NCBI GenBank assembly: GCA_022605955.1
Contig: JAKCOZ010000262.1
Location: 124,001-188,000, forward strand
Length of the DNA stretch: 64,000 nucleotides
DNA from: Rallus limicola
Taxonomy: Eukaryota; Chordata; Aves; Gruiformes; Rallidae
Direction of reading: 5' to 3'
The position numbers and the translations under genes were made by a program. The notes beneath the pieces were generated by a model that ran no database searches, was not told the DNA's origin, and saw only the letters and a program-made list of their open reading frames with translations. The first letter of the stretch is position 1. The number at the start of each line of letters is the position of its first letter. This document shows, piece after piece, positions 21,476-33,085 of this stretch.

Positions 21476-22262
21476 GACTTGCTCCAGACCAAGGAGTCTC
21501 TGTTGCTTTCCTGCAGCTCCATGGGCTGGGAGTGGCCGGGGTGGGGGCTGAAGCCAGCATCCAGCCCACTCACGTCTCCAGCCCTCCCACAGCTACAGCA
21601 TCCCGCAGAGCGGTGCCCACAGTGCAGTTCTGCTCAAGGGGTGCAGGGGTGTCTCCAATTGGGGTCTGTGCCCCTGCCTGCACGTGGTTGCCTGCAGAAT
21701 TTGGGGGTGGGAAGGTGGGGGGGGTGTATCACAGTCCCTGTCAGCACAGAGGGAACAGGGAGGGGGTCGGCACCTGCCACCCAAAACGCAGTGCCCAGGA
21801 GCAGAATCCTGCCAGGACAGGATGGGTTGGTGGCTCCCCCATTAGAAGCACACAGGGTTCCGCAGCACCATGCTGGGGGACAGCCCCAACCCCACCAGAT
21901 GCAGAGGGGGACACAATGGGCCCTGTTCCATGGGGATCCCTGTGCCCCAGAGCTCTCCACAGTCCTCTCTCTCTCCTCTGGCACAAGGTGCAGCCATGGG
22001 ACCAGGCACCCCTGGGGCAGCAGCAGGGCTGCCCGTGGCTCTCTGGCCCCAGTCTGGGATCACAGGGGGTCAGGGACACATTCTGCCTTCTACAGGCACC
22101 AGAGCCACCTCCTTTCCCTCCCTCCTCACCCCACAGCTGCCCTCTGCACCCACAGGCAGCCCCGTCCCCAGGACACAGGTGACTGCAGCTGACCCAGCCC
22201 CGGCTGTCAGGGTGTCAGATGCCAGAGGGGACACGGGACGGGGAGGGAAGTGTCTGGCACAG
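21476..22262 (+). other. 3' flank of copy D
   Basis: Shared GC-rich ART flank. The palindrome arm ends here: near 22250 the similarity to 47230 stops abruptly. Confidence 0.6.
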
Positions 22263-22289
22263 CCAGGAGCAGGTGCCACAATCCAGGCA

Positions 22290-22794
22290 CTGTGGGGTTT
22301 CATGGTCACACTGATGGTTTCCTGGTGGCTAAGCAGTCAAGGACTTTTGCTCTCCAGCAGAGGTGGCAAGGTACACACATTGGCAAGAGAGCCTCCTTCT
22401 GCACTTGCAAGGTATGCTGAGGACAGCCCTGGGCAGATTACTGCCACACCAGGGAGGAAAGCATTGCCTACAGTGGGTGGGGAAACTGATTTTTGGGAGA
22501 AAAATCCAGCCCCTGGAAAGAATCTGAGACAGCTACACCATGGTGCAGATGTGCTTGTAGCCCTGCAGCTGCAGGGCTGGTGGGGCAGTCCCCTGTGCTC
22601 AGCCAGGGTCGCTCCCAGGAAGCGCTGGGAAGAGGCCCCAAACCTGCTCTGTGCCTCTGCACTTGGTGGTTCCCTAGGAGCCCCCTTCTGCCAGCAGAAG
22701 GGTCATTGGTGGTGGCCAAACTGTGCTGTAGAGGGGATCTGCTCTGGACACTGTCTCTAACCAGGTCCCTCCAGCAGCAGTTGGACGAGGGAAC
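22290..22794 (+). mobile_element. LTR-2 fragment
   Basis: Contains the AGTCAAGGACTTTTGCTCTCCAGC segment and the inner LTR-2 sequence also seen at 59300-59770 and, reversed, at 9070-9530. It abuts the RING exon fragment. Confidence 0.5.
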
Positions 22795-23052
22795 CATCAT
22801 CCTTGTAGTTGTCATCCGCTTGCAGAGCAGACACCAAACTCTGCTTCTGGCCCAGGCCTTGATGCAGGCAAAACAGACTTTGTGGAGGCAGAAGGGCACG
22901 TGGGCTGTATCCTTGATGTCTCCCAGGCACATGGGACATGAGAAGTATTGTACTGGCTCCTCCAGCTCTGCCTGTGGCAGCCAGCCAGTGCCACTGTCCC
23001 TCACAGCACAGCCACTCTCCTGCAGCTCTTCCTCAGTGCCTGCTGCCACGTC
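22795..23052 (-). pseudogene. TOPORS-like RING-finger exon fragment
   Basis: Read on the - strand, an open frame follows a good splice acceptor (CTCTTGTCAG at 23053 and up). It encodes an acidic lead (GTEEELQES) and a full C3HC4 RING: C-x2-C, then C-L-H-x2-C-x2-C, then C-x2-C (22938-22822). The spacing and the CLHKVC...C words resemble the RING of the E3 ligase TOPORS. After the last cysteine pair the frame runs into LTR-2 sequence, and the protein has no ATG of its own. It is therefore an isolated exon or a truncated retained copy. All eight zinc ligands are present, so loss may be recent or the exon may still be used in an unseen transcript. Confidence 0.55.
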
Positions 23053-23231
23053 CTGACAAGAGAGATGTGCAAAATGCTGGAGCTTTTCTGGTGCTGGGAG
23101 CAGGAAAGCAAAGAAAGGCCCAGAAAGCTGTGGGGATCATGGGAGATAGAGACCTCCAGAAGGGTCTCTTCACAGGCTGGAAAGCAGCAGCCACTGCTGT
23201 GCTGTAGGCCGGCCTGCCCCAGGTTCTGGCC
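23053..23231. other. possible intron next to the RING exon
   Basis: No gene recognised. On the - strand it precedes the RING exon acceptor. It ends at the CR1 tail. Confidence 0.4.
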
Positions 23232-24612
23232 TGCAGTTCACAGAATCACAGAATCACAAAATTTTAGGGGTTGGAAGCGACCTCCAGAGCTCATGGGGTC
23301 CAACCCCCTGCCAAAGCAGGGTCCCTAGGACAGGGCACACAGGTCAGTGTCCAGATGGGGCTGGAATCTCTCCAGAGATGGAGACTCCACAACCCCCCTG
23401 GGCAGCCTGGCCCAGGGCTCCCTCACCCTCACTGGGGAAAAGTTCTTCCCCATGTTGGTGTGGAACTCCCCGTTCCACAGGACAGCCATTGCCCCTTGTC
23501 CTGTCCCCACAGACACTGAGAAGGGGCTGGCCATTTCCCCCTGTGCCCCACCCTTCAGATATTTATAAACATTGATCAGATCCCCTCTCAGGCTGCTTCT
23601 CTCCAGGCTGAAGAGCCCCAGCTCCCTCAGCCTTTCCTCCCAGGGGAGCTGCTCCAGGCCCTTCAGCATCTCCCTGTCCCTCCTCTGGACTCTCTCCAGG
23701 AGATCCCTGTCCCTTTGATCCCAGGGAGCCCAGAGCTGGACACAACACTCCAGCTGGGGCCTGAGCAGGGCAGAGCAGAGGGGGAGGATCCCCTCCTGGG
23801 ACCTGCTGCCCACGCTCTTCCTGATGCCCCCCAGGAGCCCCTTGGCCTCCTTGGGGACACTGCTGGCTCACGGCCACCCTGTCACCCACCAGCACCCCCA
23901 GGTCCTTCTCCACAGAGCTCCTCTCCAGCAGCTCCCCCCAGCCTGTCCTGATCCCAGCAGTTTTTCCTTCCCAGGTGCCAGACTCTCCACTTGCTCTTGT
24001 TGAACTTCATGAGGTTTCTCCCTGCCCAGCTCTCCAGCCTGGCCAGGTCTCTCTCCTGAATGTCCACCACCCCTCCCAGCTCTCCAGCCTGGCCAGGTCT
24101 CTCTCCTGCATGTCACCCACTCCTCCCAGCTCTGGATCATCAGGTCCTTGCTGAGGGTGGATGCTGTTCCCTCACCAAGGTCTCAATGAAGATGTTAAAC
24201 AGGACCAGACCCAACCTTAAGCCCTGGGGATCAGCTGCTCACAGGCCTCCAGCCAGACTCTGCTCCACTGATCAGCACCCTCTGAGCTCAGTCCCACAGC
24301 CACTTCTCACCCCACCTCACTGCCCACTCATCTATCCCCTGCTCTCTCAGCTTTGCTATCAGAATGTCATGGGAGACAGTATCAAAAGCCTTGCTGTAGA
24401 TGACATCCACTGCTCTCCCTCCATCTACCCAGCCAGTGATGAGATCACAGAAAGCTACAAGACTGGCTGAGCACGATTTCCCCTTGGTGAATCCATGCTG
24501 ACTACTCCTCATCACCTTCTCTTCCAGTTGCTTGGAGATGGCATCCAGAACAAGCTGTTCCATCGCCTTTCCAGGGACAGAGGTGAGACTGACTGGCCTG
24601 TAGCTACTTGTT
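23232..24612 (-). mobile_element. CR1 LINE, 3' 1.4 kb
   Basis: On the + strand it starts with the CR1 tail (ACAGAATCACAGAATCACAAA) and proceeds backwards through the ORF2 end. Encoded words on the - strand include KAFDTVSHDIL and HGFTKGKSC (reverse transcriptase region, 24560-24290) and LRPQLECCVQLWAPW (23800-23750). It has frameshifts and is inactive. Confidence 0.88.
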
Positions 24613-24854
24613 GGATGAAAATTCCATGTTAGAGCAAGTAACTAACATCTACATTAATGTTAGTGAACTCCTCTGTGCCACACATAAGTTTTAACGCTTC
24701 AGGAACATCTCTAGGACAATTTAAGCTTACAGACCTAGGCAACTAGGCTTAGACAAGTTTTGTTGGTGTAATTATGCTTATTGTGTTAGTGTTGATAGTG
24801 TGGTGTATGTTACAGTGCTTTATGCAGATGTGTAAGCAAAGAGGAGGCACATAT
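24613..24854. other. AT-rich intergenic stretch
   Basis: Nothing recognised. Confidence 0.5.
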
Positions 24855-25331
24855 TGTTGCAGTTTGCTGTAGCTGTGCTGCTGAGGTGGCTTTTGCCAAG
24901 CAGCGGTTACAGTTTTCTGTGAGTTGCAGACAGTGAGCTGGTCGATTCAAGGCCAGAGTTATCTCTGACCAATCCCAGATGGATTCATAGTGCCTGAGGG
25001 AATCACATATAGGAGAAAAAACCCTGCTGGCTGGTGCACTTTGCCACCGGAATGCAGAGTGGGAAGATGAGACCAGCTGCACTGATAGCCAAGGCCAGGC
25101 CCAGAAGGAGAGGGGGGGAAAGGAATGTGGAAGGAGAGTTTCCCCTGCAGCTCCTGGTGAAGACCATGGTGAAGCAGGATGTCCCCTTGCAGCCCATGGA
25201 TGAGGACGGGGAGCAGAGACATCTACGCCCTGTGAAGTGATTGATCCACGCCTCAGCAGGTTGGCCGGGGGACTTGTGACTTTTGCAGGGAGCCAGGCCA
25301 GGGGAGCCCAAGCCCAAGTGTCAGAACCCTA

Positions 25332-25576
25332 TGGAAGGGAGTCCTGCTGAGAGGCCTGTGGTGAGGAGGTGACTCCCCGATGGAAGGGAGTCCTGCTGAG
25401 AGGCCTGTGGTGAGGAGGTGACTCCCTGATGGAAGGGAGTCCTGCTGAGAGGCCTGTGGTGAGGAGATGACTCCCCGATGGAAGGGAGTCCTGCTGAGAG
25501 GCCTGTGGTGAGGAGGTGACTCCCCAATGGAAGGGAGTCCTGCTGAGAGGTCTGTGGTGAGGAGATGACTCCCCGA
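25332..25576 (+). repeat. 49-bp minisatellite, five units
   Basis: Units start at 25332, 25381, 25430, 25479 and 25528 (TGGAAGGGAGTCCTGCTGAG), with a sixth partial start at 25577. Related LTR-1 copies carry a single unit at this place, so this is a local expansion. Confidence 0.92.
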
Positions 25577-25652
25577 TGGAGAGGACTCACGCTGCAGATG
25601 TTCATGGATACGACTCTGGCATGGGTGGGACCCCACAGCGATGTAAGGGAAG

Positions 25653-25718
25653 AGTGTTTGTGTGTGTGTGTGTGTGTCTGAGTGTGTCTGTGTGTGTGTG
25701 TGTGTGTGTGTGTTTGTG
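25653..25718 (+). repeat. (GT)n microsatellite
   Basis: Interrupted GT/TG tract within the LTR-1 element. Confidence 0.9.
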
Positions 25719-26483
25719 GAATGCCCCCCCCCAGCTGAGACAGAAGACAGCTCGGGCAGAATGGACTGAACCCCCCCCCCTCCCCATTCCCTGCCCCTCC
25801 TGGTGCTGCGACGGGAGGGAAGAAGGGAGCGAAATTGATGATTAAAGCTCAGGGTGCGAAGAGGCGAGGGGTGGGGGGAAGGAGAAGTGTTAAGATCTGG
25901 GGAAGGAAAGCAACTGGTACCGCCGGAACCCCACTCCCCATTCCCTGCCCCTCCCCGTGCCATGTTGGGGGGGAAGAAGGGAGTAAGACTATGATGAAGT
26001 TTGAGTTTGCTAAGAAGGGGAGGGGTGGGGGGAAGGTGCTTGAAGCCCTGGCTGCTTCTCACTCTTCTCTCCTTTCAGTTCACTGGGTGTATAAGTCCTA
26101 GTTGGAATAAATCACTTCTCTTTCCTTTATTCTGGGCTGAGTCTGTTTTGCCCATTGCACTAATTGGAGAGTGACCCCTCTGGCCTTATCTCAGGGCCTA
26201 ACCCTCCAAAAACATATTTTCTCCCCTTTTCAGCTGAAGGGGGGAGTGAGCGAGCAGCTTGGTGGGCATTTGGCCTCTGGCCAGGCCCAAAACCACCACA
26301 CACATGAAGAACGAAAGAAGCATAAGCTGAGGCAGAACATTGAAAGTGGCAAATATTTTGCCAGGAGCCTGAAAAGAAATACAGAAAAGGCATTTGTGAA
26401 GGTGAAAGAAAAGGGGGGATACACACTTGACTCAGAGAATCAATAGTTAAAGGCTGTCGATGCAATCTAGTGTAGCTCAGCAA

Positions 26484-27672
26484 ATGTTGAGGCCTGGAAC
26501 TAAAGTCCCCATGGCTTGGTGTCAGTGAATTGGGAAAAGCACCAACTAAGGCACAGGTTAGAACCAAACAAAGATTTTCAAGAAATGCTTGGTAGAGAAT
26601 CTTTCTGTTAGTTACTGGCTGTAAATGAATTTATAATTAGCATAGAGAAAAGGGGAAGGGGGGTTGGTTTGGGGATTAACTGAGGTTTTTAACTACTGAG
26701 TCTTTCGAATAGAATGTAAGAAGTGAGTTGACTAAGAGTGCATAGTTAAGCGTTAGGACAGAGCTGCTCTATCTGTGAAGATGAAGTCCCCAGCCAACTC
26801 AGCAGATGTGGAGGCCTGGAACTAAAGTGTAGCCAAACTAAGGAGGCAGCCCTGAGCTGTATCTGCAGTGTATAAGAGGAGCAGCCTGCACCTAGAAGAG
26901 GGACTCGATGGTCTTTGTGAAGTAACCATCCAGTTAGCCCCAGTTCTGCAGTTTGGAGTCCAGATGACTCAGAATTCCATACCAAAGGGGAAGAGCATGG
27001 GAAGGGGAAAGGGGAAGACTAGGAGCCTTCCTGCAGAAGACCCCCAAAGACCACCACCAGATGGCACTGTGCCTGCGCAAGGAGGAGGGGACGTATGCTA
27101 ATGGCTTCTGGGAAATAATAACAATCATTCCTATCCCCTAAAGTGACTGTAATAACCCTACCCCCTTAATGAATATGCATACTTTTGTATCATAAAAGGA
27201 CGCTTGCTTTGTCCCTTTGGGGTGCAAGTTTGGAGGAGCGATCCCCCTTGCACCCAGCACTGCAATGAACATGCCGGCTCTATCACCCTCCACGGGTTGT
27301 GAAGTTGGTTTCTGCACGTCAGACTAAGAAGTATAAAGCATTGATTGTTCATATATAATCCTTTAGACATAAACCTCTGACCAAGTCTGAGACTAAGAGT
27401 GGATCCAGCTGCACCTAGGCTCCTCTCTGAAGAGTTTAGAAAGCAAGGGGTTGATTCTGAACCTCGTGCTTCAGTGGGAGGGTCTCCCTGACAGCTTCAT
27501 CTGACCCTGTTCTCTGCGCAATAAATCATCAAGATTACCTTACCACTGAACCTTCATCACTGTCAGGTTTATTATCAAACACTGCTACACCCTTTGTTTT
27601 ATATCAATAAACATATTGTTGCCTCTCTCCTAAGAGAGTTAAGTGCATTCCTCTTATCTCTCCATCCGTGAC
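26484..27672 (+). mobile_element. ERV 5' LTR-like region
   Basis: Contains two TGT(T/G)GAGGCCTGGAACTAAAG words (26484 and 26806), either of which may be the start. A TATA-like CATAAAAGG lies near 27190, followed by GGAGCGATCCCCCTTGCACCCAG. It ends near CCGTGACA, followed by AATTGGTGTAGTCC, which could be a primer-binding site. A second related LTR lies at about 30018-30620. Confidence 0.45.
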
Positions 27673-29280
27673 AAATTGGTGTAGTCCACAGGATGGTAAA
27701 CAACTCATCTGATTATTTATGGAGGCATGGAGTCAATCCAAGCCCCAGCTTCTCAAATGAATGGGTTCCTGACAACTGGCTTCACTAGGAGGCTGTTGAA
27801 GAGCACCTAAAAGTAACTAGCTGCCATGCAAAGGACAGAAAAGGTAAAGGAATAATCTGTAGAATGCTGGGTAGCTGTTTACTAGCTGCCTATCAAGAAA
27901 GGGAAATGAGAGACAAAAGACAGTAGGATCTGGAAAAGGAAATAGAAAGGAGAAAGGGAACTGAACTGTTACTGTCCTTAAAAGTCAGCAGTTGCAAGAA
28001 GAAAAGGAGAAAAGAGAAAAGTCGTGAGGAAAAGTTGAGACGATGCTTATACAGTCTCCCTGCCCCCCCTAATATTGTAAGGATCAGGAAACTAATAGTA
28101 GCTCCTGGAGATTGGGATGGAGATGTGTGGGGGGACTGTAATAATAATAATGAGTCAGAGGAGGAGGACCTTTTGATCCCTACAAACCCTCCTGAATATG
28201 AAATCAGACCTGTTGTTAAAAAGAAGAAGAAACTCTGAGACCTTTGGGTGGTTGTTCACAGTCTCCTACATGAACCATCCCCTGGGATCCATTGCAGTCG
28301 ACAAATTTGCCAGAGAAATACAGCAGAAACCCAGGTGAAACTGAATGTGAATACCTGTGGTGAGTATGTCTAAGTGGTGGTGACAGAATCATGTTGAGTG
28401 AGGATGAAGCAGGTGGATTTTGGGGTCCAGGAGTCTCTTTAAGTTTGGGACCCAACCCAATTAATAGACCCCATTCTGTCACTAGCTGAGTAGCCTCTTG
28501 GGCCGGTGGAACAGACATCATGGAGCAAGGTGAACCCTCCATAATTCCCATTAAATCTCTTGAGTGAGCTGTCTACTGCTCTCACAAAAGCTGCCTGCAT
28601 ACAAGCCATGCAGGAGAGAGGACTCCACAACGCCCCACTATCCCCTACAGTAAATTCTGCAACCACTAACCAGAGGAGCCTCAGCAATTCTTAAACCCTC
28701 TCTAGTTGCAAACCGAGGTGAGATTGAAAGAGATGCTGAATTCAACAGGCAGGGCAATAATGCTCCTAAGCCACTCCCTACATGGGCAGAGGTAATGCCT
28801 GGTGGTGTTCACTGCAGCCATGAAATGGGCTGGAATGGTGACACACCATCTGAAAGACAAAATCCCCAGGGAGAAAACAAAGTAAGACCTGTGAAAAAAA
28901 GAAACAGAAACTGGGCTAAAGGGAAACAAACTTCCAAACTGGTAAACAGAACCAGCAAAAAGGGAGGAATGAGTTATGCATTAGCCCTAGGGCTGTGACT
29001 CAAGGTCAGCCTACTGGCAACATCTTGAGTGAAGCGTTCCAGAGGAGAGATAAAAATGAAAGAAAGGAAAAAAATTCAACTCCTCCTGTGCCATCCCTGA
29101 GAAAGGGAGAAAACCCTTTCATTCCTCTTAGAAAGGAATTGCAGGACACAGATCCAAAACACAAGTAACATCCAGCAGGAAATTGGGTCTGCCTGTCCAG
29201 AAAGTGGAGGCTTATCAATGGATAAATGATGATGGCCAATATATTTTAATTCCAGTTGGTCCTGGGTGACAATGGGTAGT
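27673..29280 (+). mobile_element. ERV internal region, gag-like, heavily degraded
   Basis: Lies between the putative primer-binding site and the protease remnant, as gag would. Short frames carry acidic and lysine-rich stretches, but no gag domain is clearly recognised. No intact reading frame. Confidence 0.35.
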
Positions 29281-30017
29281 GGTTTTGATGGATACTGGAG
29301 CACAGATTTCATTACTAGCACAAGAGGTTGCTGAGAAGCTGGGGGTGTGACCCAGGTGGCAAAAAGTTAAAATTTCTGGTGTGAATGGAGGGAGAAATGT
29401 GTGTCCAACTGCTACAGTCAGTTTGTGGCTCCTGGGGGAGAAGTGCAATATTGACTGCCTGCTTTGCAACTAAAGATCATCAGGAAAAGAGTTTTAAGTT
29501 TTGATGTTTTAAACAGACAAGCCTGGCACTTGCCAAATGGTAGGGTATGGTCTTTCAGCTCCAATATCGATTCCAGCCCCACCAGGAATCGGGAGGCCAG
29601 AGCACGTGTGCTTTGCACGACCCCTGCGCTCCCTGACTCCAACATTACGAACTTTCCTCAATATCCAACTTCTGTGGCAGCACGAAACGGAACCTGTGAA
29701 GGACATAGATCTCCAGGACCCACTCCCCACGTAACTCACCAGTCTGGCCAGTTGGGAAAGCAGAAAGGAGGTGGCCTGGATGCTAATACAGCCCCATTAA
29801 CCAGCTGCTGTACCAAACAAGCTCACCAGCTACCCGACAGGCAGCGCTGGATGTAAGGGACATGTCCCCTTGAAGGAAGAGGACAAGAATATATTTGGGC
29901 TTAGTTGGGAGGGAATACAATACGCCTCTCATGGGCTCCCACAAGGCTATAAACATTCACCCACAACCCCTCACGCTGCGCTTGCTGAACTTCCCCAGGA
30001 TGCTGATGGGCGGGGTG
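29245..30017 (+). pseudogene. ERV protease and RT fragments
   Basis: A retroviral aspartic protease core reads as VLMDTGAQISLL (DTGA at 29289-29300). An RT word WEGIQY...LPQGY follows at about 29911-29950. Stops and frameshifts interrupt it. Confidence 0.6.
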
Positions 30018-30620
30018 TGTAAGTGAACATAAAGAAATCACTTTTATAATAACACATAAATAAGAGTAAATTCAATTAACTACTGCAAGAGGCTTGGAGG
30101 GAAAGGCAATAAGGAGGACAAGAGAAATGAGAGCCAGGTGGTGACCCAAGCATTGGGAAGGAAGGAAGGGAGATAAGGACTAACTTTTATCTTCAAACAA
30201 TGAATGAGAGGCAACCGGATGCTCAACAAACCAGGCTGCAACCTGGTTTGGCTCTGCAAATTCATCCAAATCAGGAATTCCGGGGAAGAGGTGAAAAGGA
30301 CACAGTGAGGAAGACCTATGGCCTTCATCCCTGAAGAGCCCTGCCCACCAGCACCAGGAGGGACTGCACAGGCGTGTGGAGGAGGAGCCTGAGGCGGGGA
30401 CTATGGAAATGATTTCTTGGAAAAGACTGCCTTTTGGGAAAAGGTTATGGATATGTACAGAAGTTCTCTAAATATGCAATGCTCTTGCTGTATAAATACA
30501 AGGTAAACTGCCATGGTGGGCATGCACGTCTGTGGTGGAGCGATCCCCCGTGCATCTACGCCTAATGAACATACCTACTGTGCAACCCTCTGGATTGTAG
30601 AGTCTCATTTCTACAAGTCA
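30018..30620 (+). mobile_element. LTR-like insertion splitting the ERV RT gene
   Basis: Carries TATAAATAC (about 30490) and TGGAGCGATCCCCCGTGCATC, matching the motif order of the LTR at 26484-27672. It separates the LPQG and YIDD parts of the same RT gene. Boundaries are approximate. Confidence 0.4.
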
Positions 30621-30800
30621 GCATGAAACTGTATCAATACATAGATGATATCCTAGTTGGAGGAGCTTGCCCTGAAAAGGTAGGGGAAGCAGCAGCAGTA
30701 GTGTGGCAAACACTGAATAAAGCTGAACTTGAAGTTCCACCTGGAAAATGTCAAGGACCTAGTAAAGAAGTAAAACTCTTGGGTTCTTGGTAGTGTTACA
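30621..30800 (+). pseudogene. ERV RT catalytic-motif fragment
   Basis: Encodes QYIDDILVGG (YIDD at 30638-30649) and the following thumb-side stretch to LLGSW. It continues the RT fragment interrupted at 30018. Inactive. Confidence 0.6.
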
Positions 30801-31419
30801 GTCACCCTAATAAAATAGCTTAACTCCTAGGTGATTTTGATTTTGGTTTAGAGTATGATTTTGATTTTAAAGGAGTTACAGCAGCTCTGAGAACATAAAG
30901 CACGTTAAGGTCCCCATCTTCCCCAATGCTGGAATGAAAGAAGTGCCTGCTTATCTGCTCTGTGTAGATAAGCTCTTCGTGATTGTGACCACTAACAGTT
31001 TTGGCGACCCAGATGGGACCTTGTGAGTGAGACTGGATGGGATTGAGTGCTGATCAAACTCCAGCCGGCACCAAGGGATTCTCTGGAAGAGACATCACCG
31101 TCGACCCTTGCAGCTCTTAGCAACGTTCCCTGGAGAGGTAAGGCAGTTCTTTAAGGACTGGGGACCCTGCCTGGTGAGGTAACCTGTAAGTTGCAGTGCA
31201 TTGAGCTCTGCTTGGTTGGGCCTGGGTGAGGCTAAACGGAATTGGGGTGTCTGCCTCCTGAACTAACCTGTAAGTCGCAGTTCATCAAGCCCAGATGAGA
31301 CCAAGGAGCTGCCAGTTAGAAGGAGTGAAAGTTCCACGTGGTTGGGCAGGGAATTCCTGAGTATGGAAGCTGAGGTGTCACCCATAAGGTGAAAGTGAAA
31401 GTGATCACAGGCCAGCAGA
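30801..31419. other. degraded intergenic sequence
   Basis: No gene recognised. Contains two partial copies of an AACCTGTAAGT(T/C)GCAGT segment (about 31180 and 31265). Confidence 0.4.
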
Positions 31420-31660
31420 TCTAGGGAAGTGATTGTGCCCTGTACTCAGCATTGGTGAGGCTGCACCTTGAGTGCTGGGGCCAGTTCTGGGCTCCTCAGC
31501 ATCAGAAGGACAGGGAGGGCCTGGAGCCAGTGCAGAGAAGGGCAACCAGGCTGGGGAAGGGGCTGGAGGGCAAATCCTCTGAGGAGCAGCTGAGGGAGCT
31601 GGGGGTGTTGAGGCTGGAGAAGAGGAGGCTGAGGGGAGACCTTCTCCCCCCCTCCCCTGC
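31420..31660 (+). mobile_element. CR1 LINE ORF2 C-terminal fragment
   Basis: Encodes [16 protein letters not shown] and [19 protein letters not shown], typical of the end of CR1 ORF2. Confidence 0.8.
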
Positions 31661-31929
31661 CCTGCCAGGAGGGTGCAGAGAGGTGGGCGCTGTGGGATTT
31701 GATGTCCGAGCATCAAGAGTCTGGAAACTACTTAATGGAACAGTGAGGAGCTTTGGAGCCCCGCTGTGTGAGGTGACCAGCAGAAAGCAGACTCCACAAC
31801 CTGTAAGATTGCAAAGTAGGCTGGGCAGCATGGGGAGGGGAGGTAGCCCTATCAAAGTCATGGGTGCCAGGCAGCAACTCACAGTCTCAATTCACACAAT
31901 CAAGTGTTACATATTCATGTAATAAGTGT

Positions 31930-32060
31930 AAGTGCCCATAGTGCCCTGGCAGGAATTTTGAAGGAAAATGATATCCTAAAAGGTGGATTACACCAGATTT
32001 CTAACCAATTCACTGTCGAGCTGTATACGTTCCAGTAGCTCTCCCCTTTTAATTTGTGAT
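31930..32060 (+). repeat. ERV-derived segment, copy 1 of a local duplication
   Basis: A segment containing GCCCTGGCAGGAAT...GGATTACACCAGATTTCTAACCAATTCACTGTC recurs at 33425-33545. The protein-level resemblance is to ERV pol; no frame is intact. Confidence 0.55.
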
Positions 32061-32429
32061 TTCACCAAAGGCCTATACATCTGCATGACCTATCCCTGCT
32101 TCATATTAAAATGACTTCCAAGATCTCATTTCCATAAATTCCTCTGGATTGTGCTTGCACATTGCCTCCTTGTGGTGGTCGTTGGTGCTCGCCAGGCTGA
32201 AGGCTGATGGCTCCTCTTCATCACCACTAGTAACCTTCTGTTCCTGTGCAGGCTCAGTCATCTCTTGGTTCTTATCCAAACTGCAGGGTGGGTTTTGGCT
32301 GGCTTTGCAGAGCAGCTTTCAGGAACTAACCTTTATCTAGACAGTGCAAGACCCTACGCTTCGGTTAGTTTAAGCAACAGACAGTGCAAGACCCTCTGCT
32401 TCGATTACTTTGTATAATGGCTGGTAAGA

Positions 32430-33085
32430 CATCACAGCAGCTCCCTTTTAACCCCTTCATTCAGAGGTTCCAGGACTTGAGAATACTCCTTCCAGGATAC
32501 CTCATTGCAACCTTTCAGTACCTGAAGGGAGCAGAGAAACAGGAGGAGAATCGACTTTTTAAAAGGGTAGATAATGGCAGGACAAGGGGGATGGATTAAA
32601 GCTAAAGGAGGGAAGGTTTAAATTGGATGTTAGGGGGAAGTTTTTTACAGAGAGAGTGGTGAGGGGCTGGAAGGGGCTGCCCAGAGAGGGGGTGGGTGCC
32701 CCGTCCCTGGGGGTGTCCAAGGCCAGGTTGGCTGGGGTCAACCTTGTGTAGCTCCAGTCCTGGAGGTTGGTGTCCCTGCCTGTGGTCAGGGGCTGGAACA
32801 GGCCCAGAGAGATGGTGGGGTCACCATCCCTGGTGGGGGGTTCAAAGACCTGGAGATGGAGTCCTTCAGGACGTGATAGGGGGCTGGAAGGGGCTGCCCA
32901 GAGAGGGGGTGGGTGCCCTGTCCCAGGTGGTGTCCAAGGCCAGGTTGGATGGGGTCAACCTTGTGTAGCTCCAGGCCTGGAGGTTGGTGTCCCTGCCTGT
33001 GGCAGGGGGTTGGAGCTCTGTGACCTTTGGGGTCCCTCCCAACCCAGCCCAGGCTGGGATTCTATGATTCTATGAATACCATCTG
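32430..33085 (+). mobile_element. CR1 LINE 3' end with internal duplication
   Basis: Contains the CR1 segment CCTCATTGCAACCTTTCAG, then GGGCTGCCCAGAGAGGGGGTGGGTGCCC twice (about 32677 and 32896). It ends in ATTCTATGATTCTATGA. Confidence 0.85.

Larger units (their letters stand above)
4630..22250. repeat. left arm of giant imperfect inverted repeat
   Basis: Left and right positions sum to about 68,740-68,880 over most of the arm. Matched pairs are B/H, C/G and D/F genes, the CCCCAT array (16621 against 52132), the CR1 endonuclease fragment (17676-18175 against 50573-51065), and LTR 7801-8762 against 60074-61038. Insertions and deletions shift the sum to about 69,170-69,470 in the inner part. 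Confidence 0.9.
24855..26300 (+). mobile_element. LTR-1 family solo LTR, expanded
   Basis: Begins TGTTGCAGTTTGC and ends AACCACCACA. The words GAGTCTGTTTTGCCCATTGCAC and GTGGGCATTTGGCCTC near its end match the other LTR-1 copies. At about 1.45 kb it is longer than its relatives, owing to an internal minisatellite and a GT repeat. CACAT occurs just outside both ends (24848-24852 and 26301-26305), with a 2-bp offset on the left, so it is only a possible target-site duplication. Confidence 0.7.

Noticed and set aside
20219..22192. A continuous frame of over 650 codons from copy D through its 3' flank
   Set aside because: It includes a clear donor, intron and acceptor before the GPI exon and runs past the poly(A) signal. 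The extra part is GC-rich, low-complexity translation, and equivalent frames exist on both strands of all flanks.
21560..22262. Extra exons of a neighbouring gene suggested by acceptor-like tracts in the ART flank
   Set aside because: No conserved frame, domain or consistent donor was found. The tracts can be explained by pyrimidine-rich composition. RNA-seq would be needed to revive this.
23325..23813. A 162-codon frame resembling a protein with LRELGLFSLE words
   Set aside because: This is the C-terminal end of CR1 ORF2, in antisense.
25653..25718. CRISPR-like or functional repeat array
   Set aside because: It is a simple GT microsatellite, and the neighbouring 49-bp units have no spacers. 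A CRISPR array is not expected in a bird genome.
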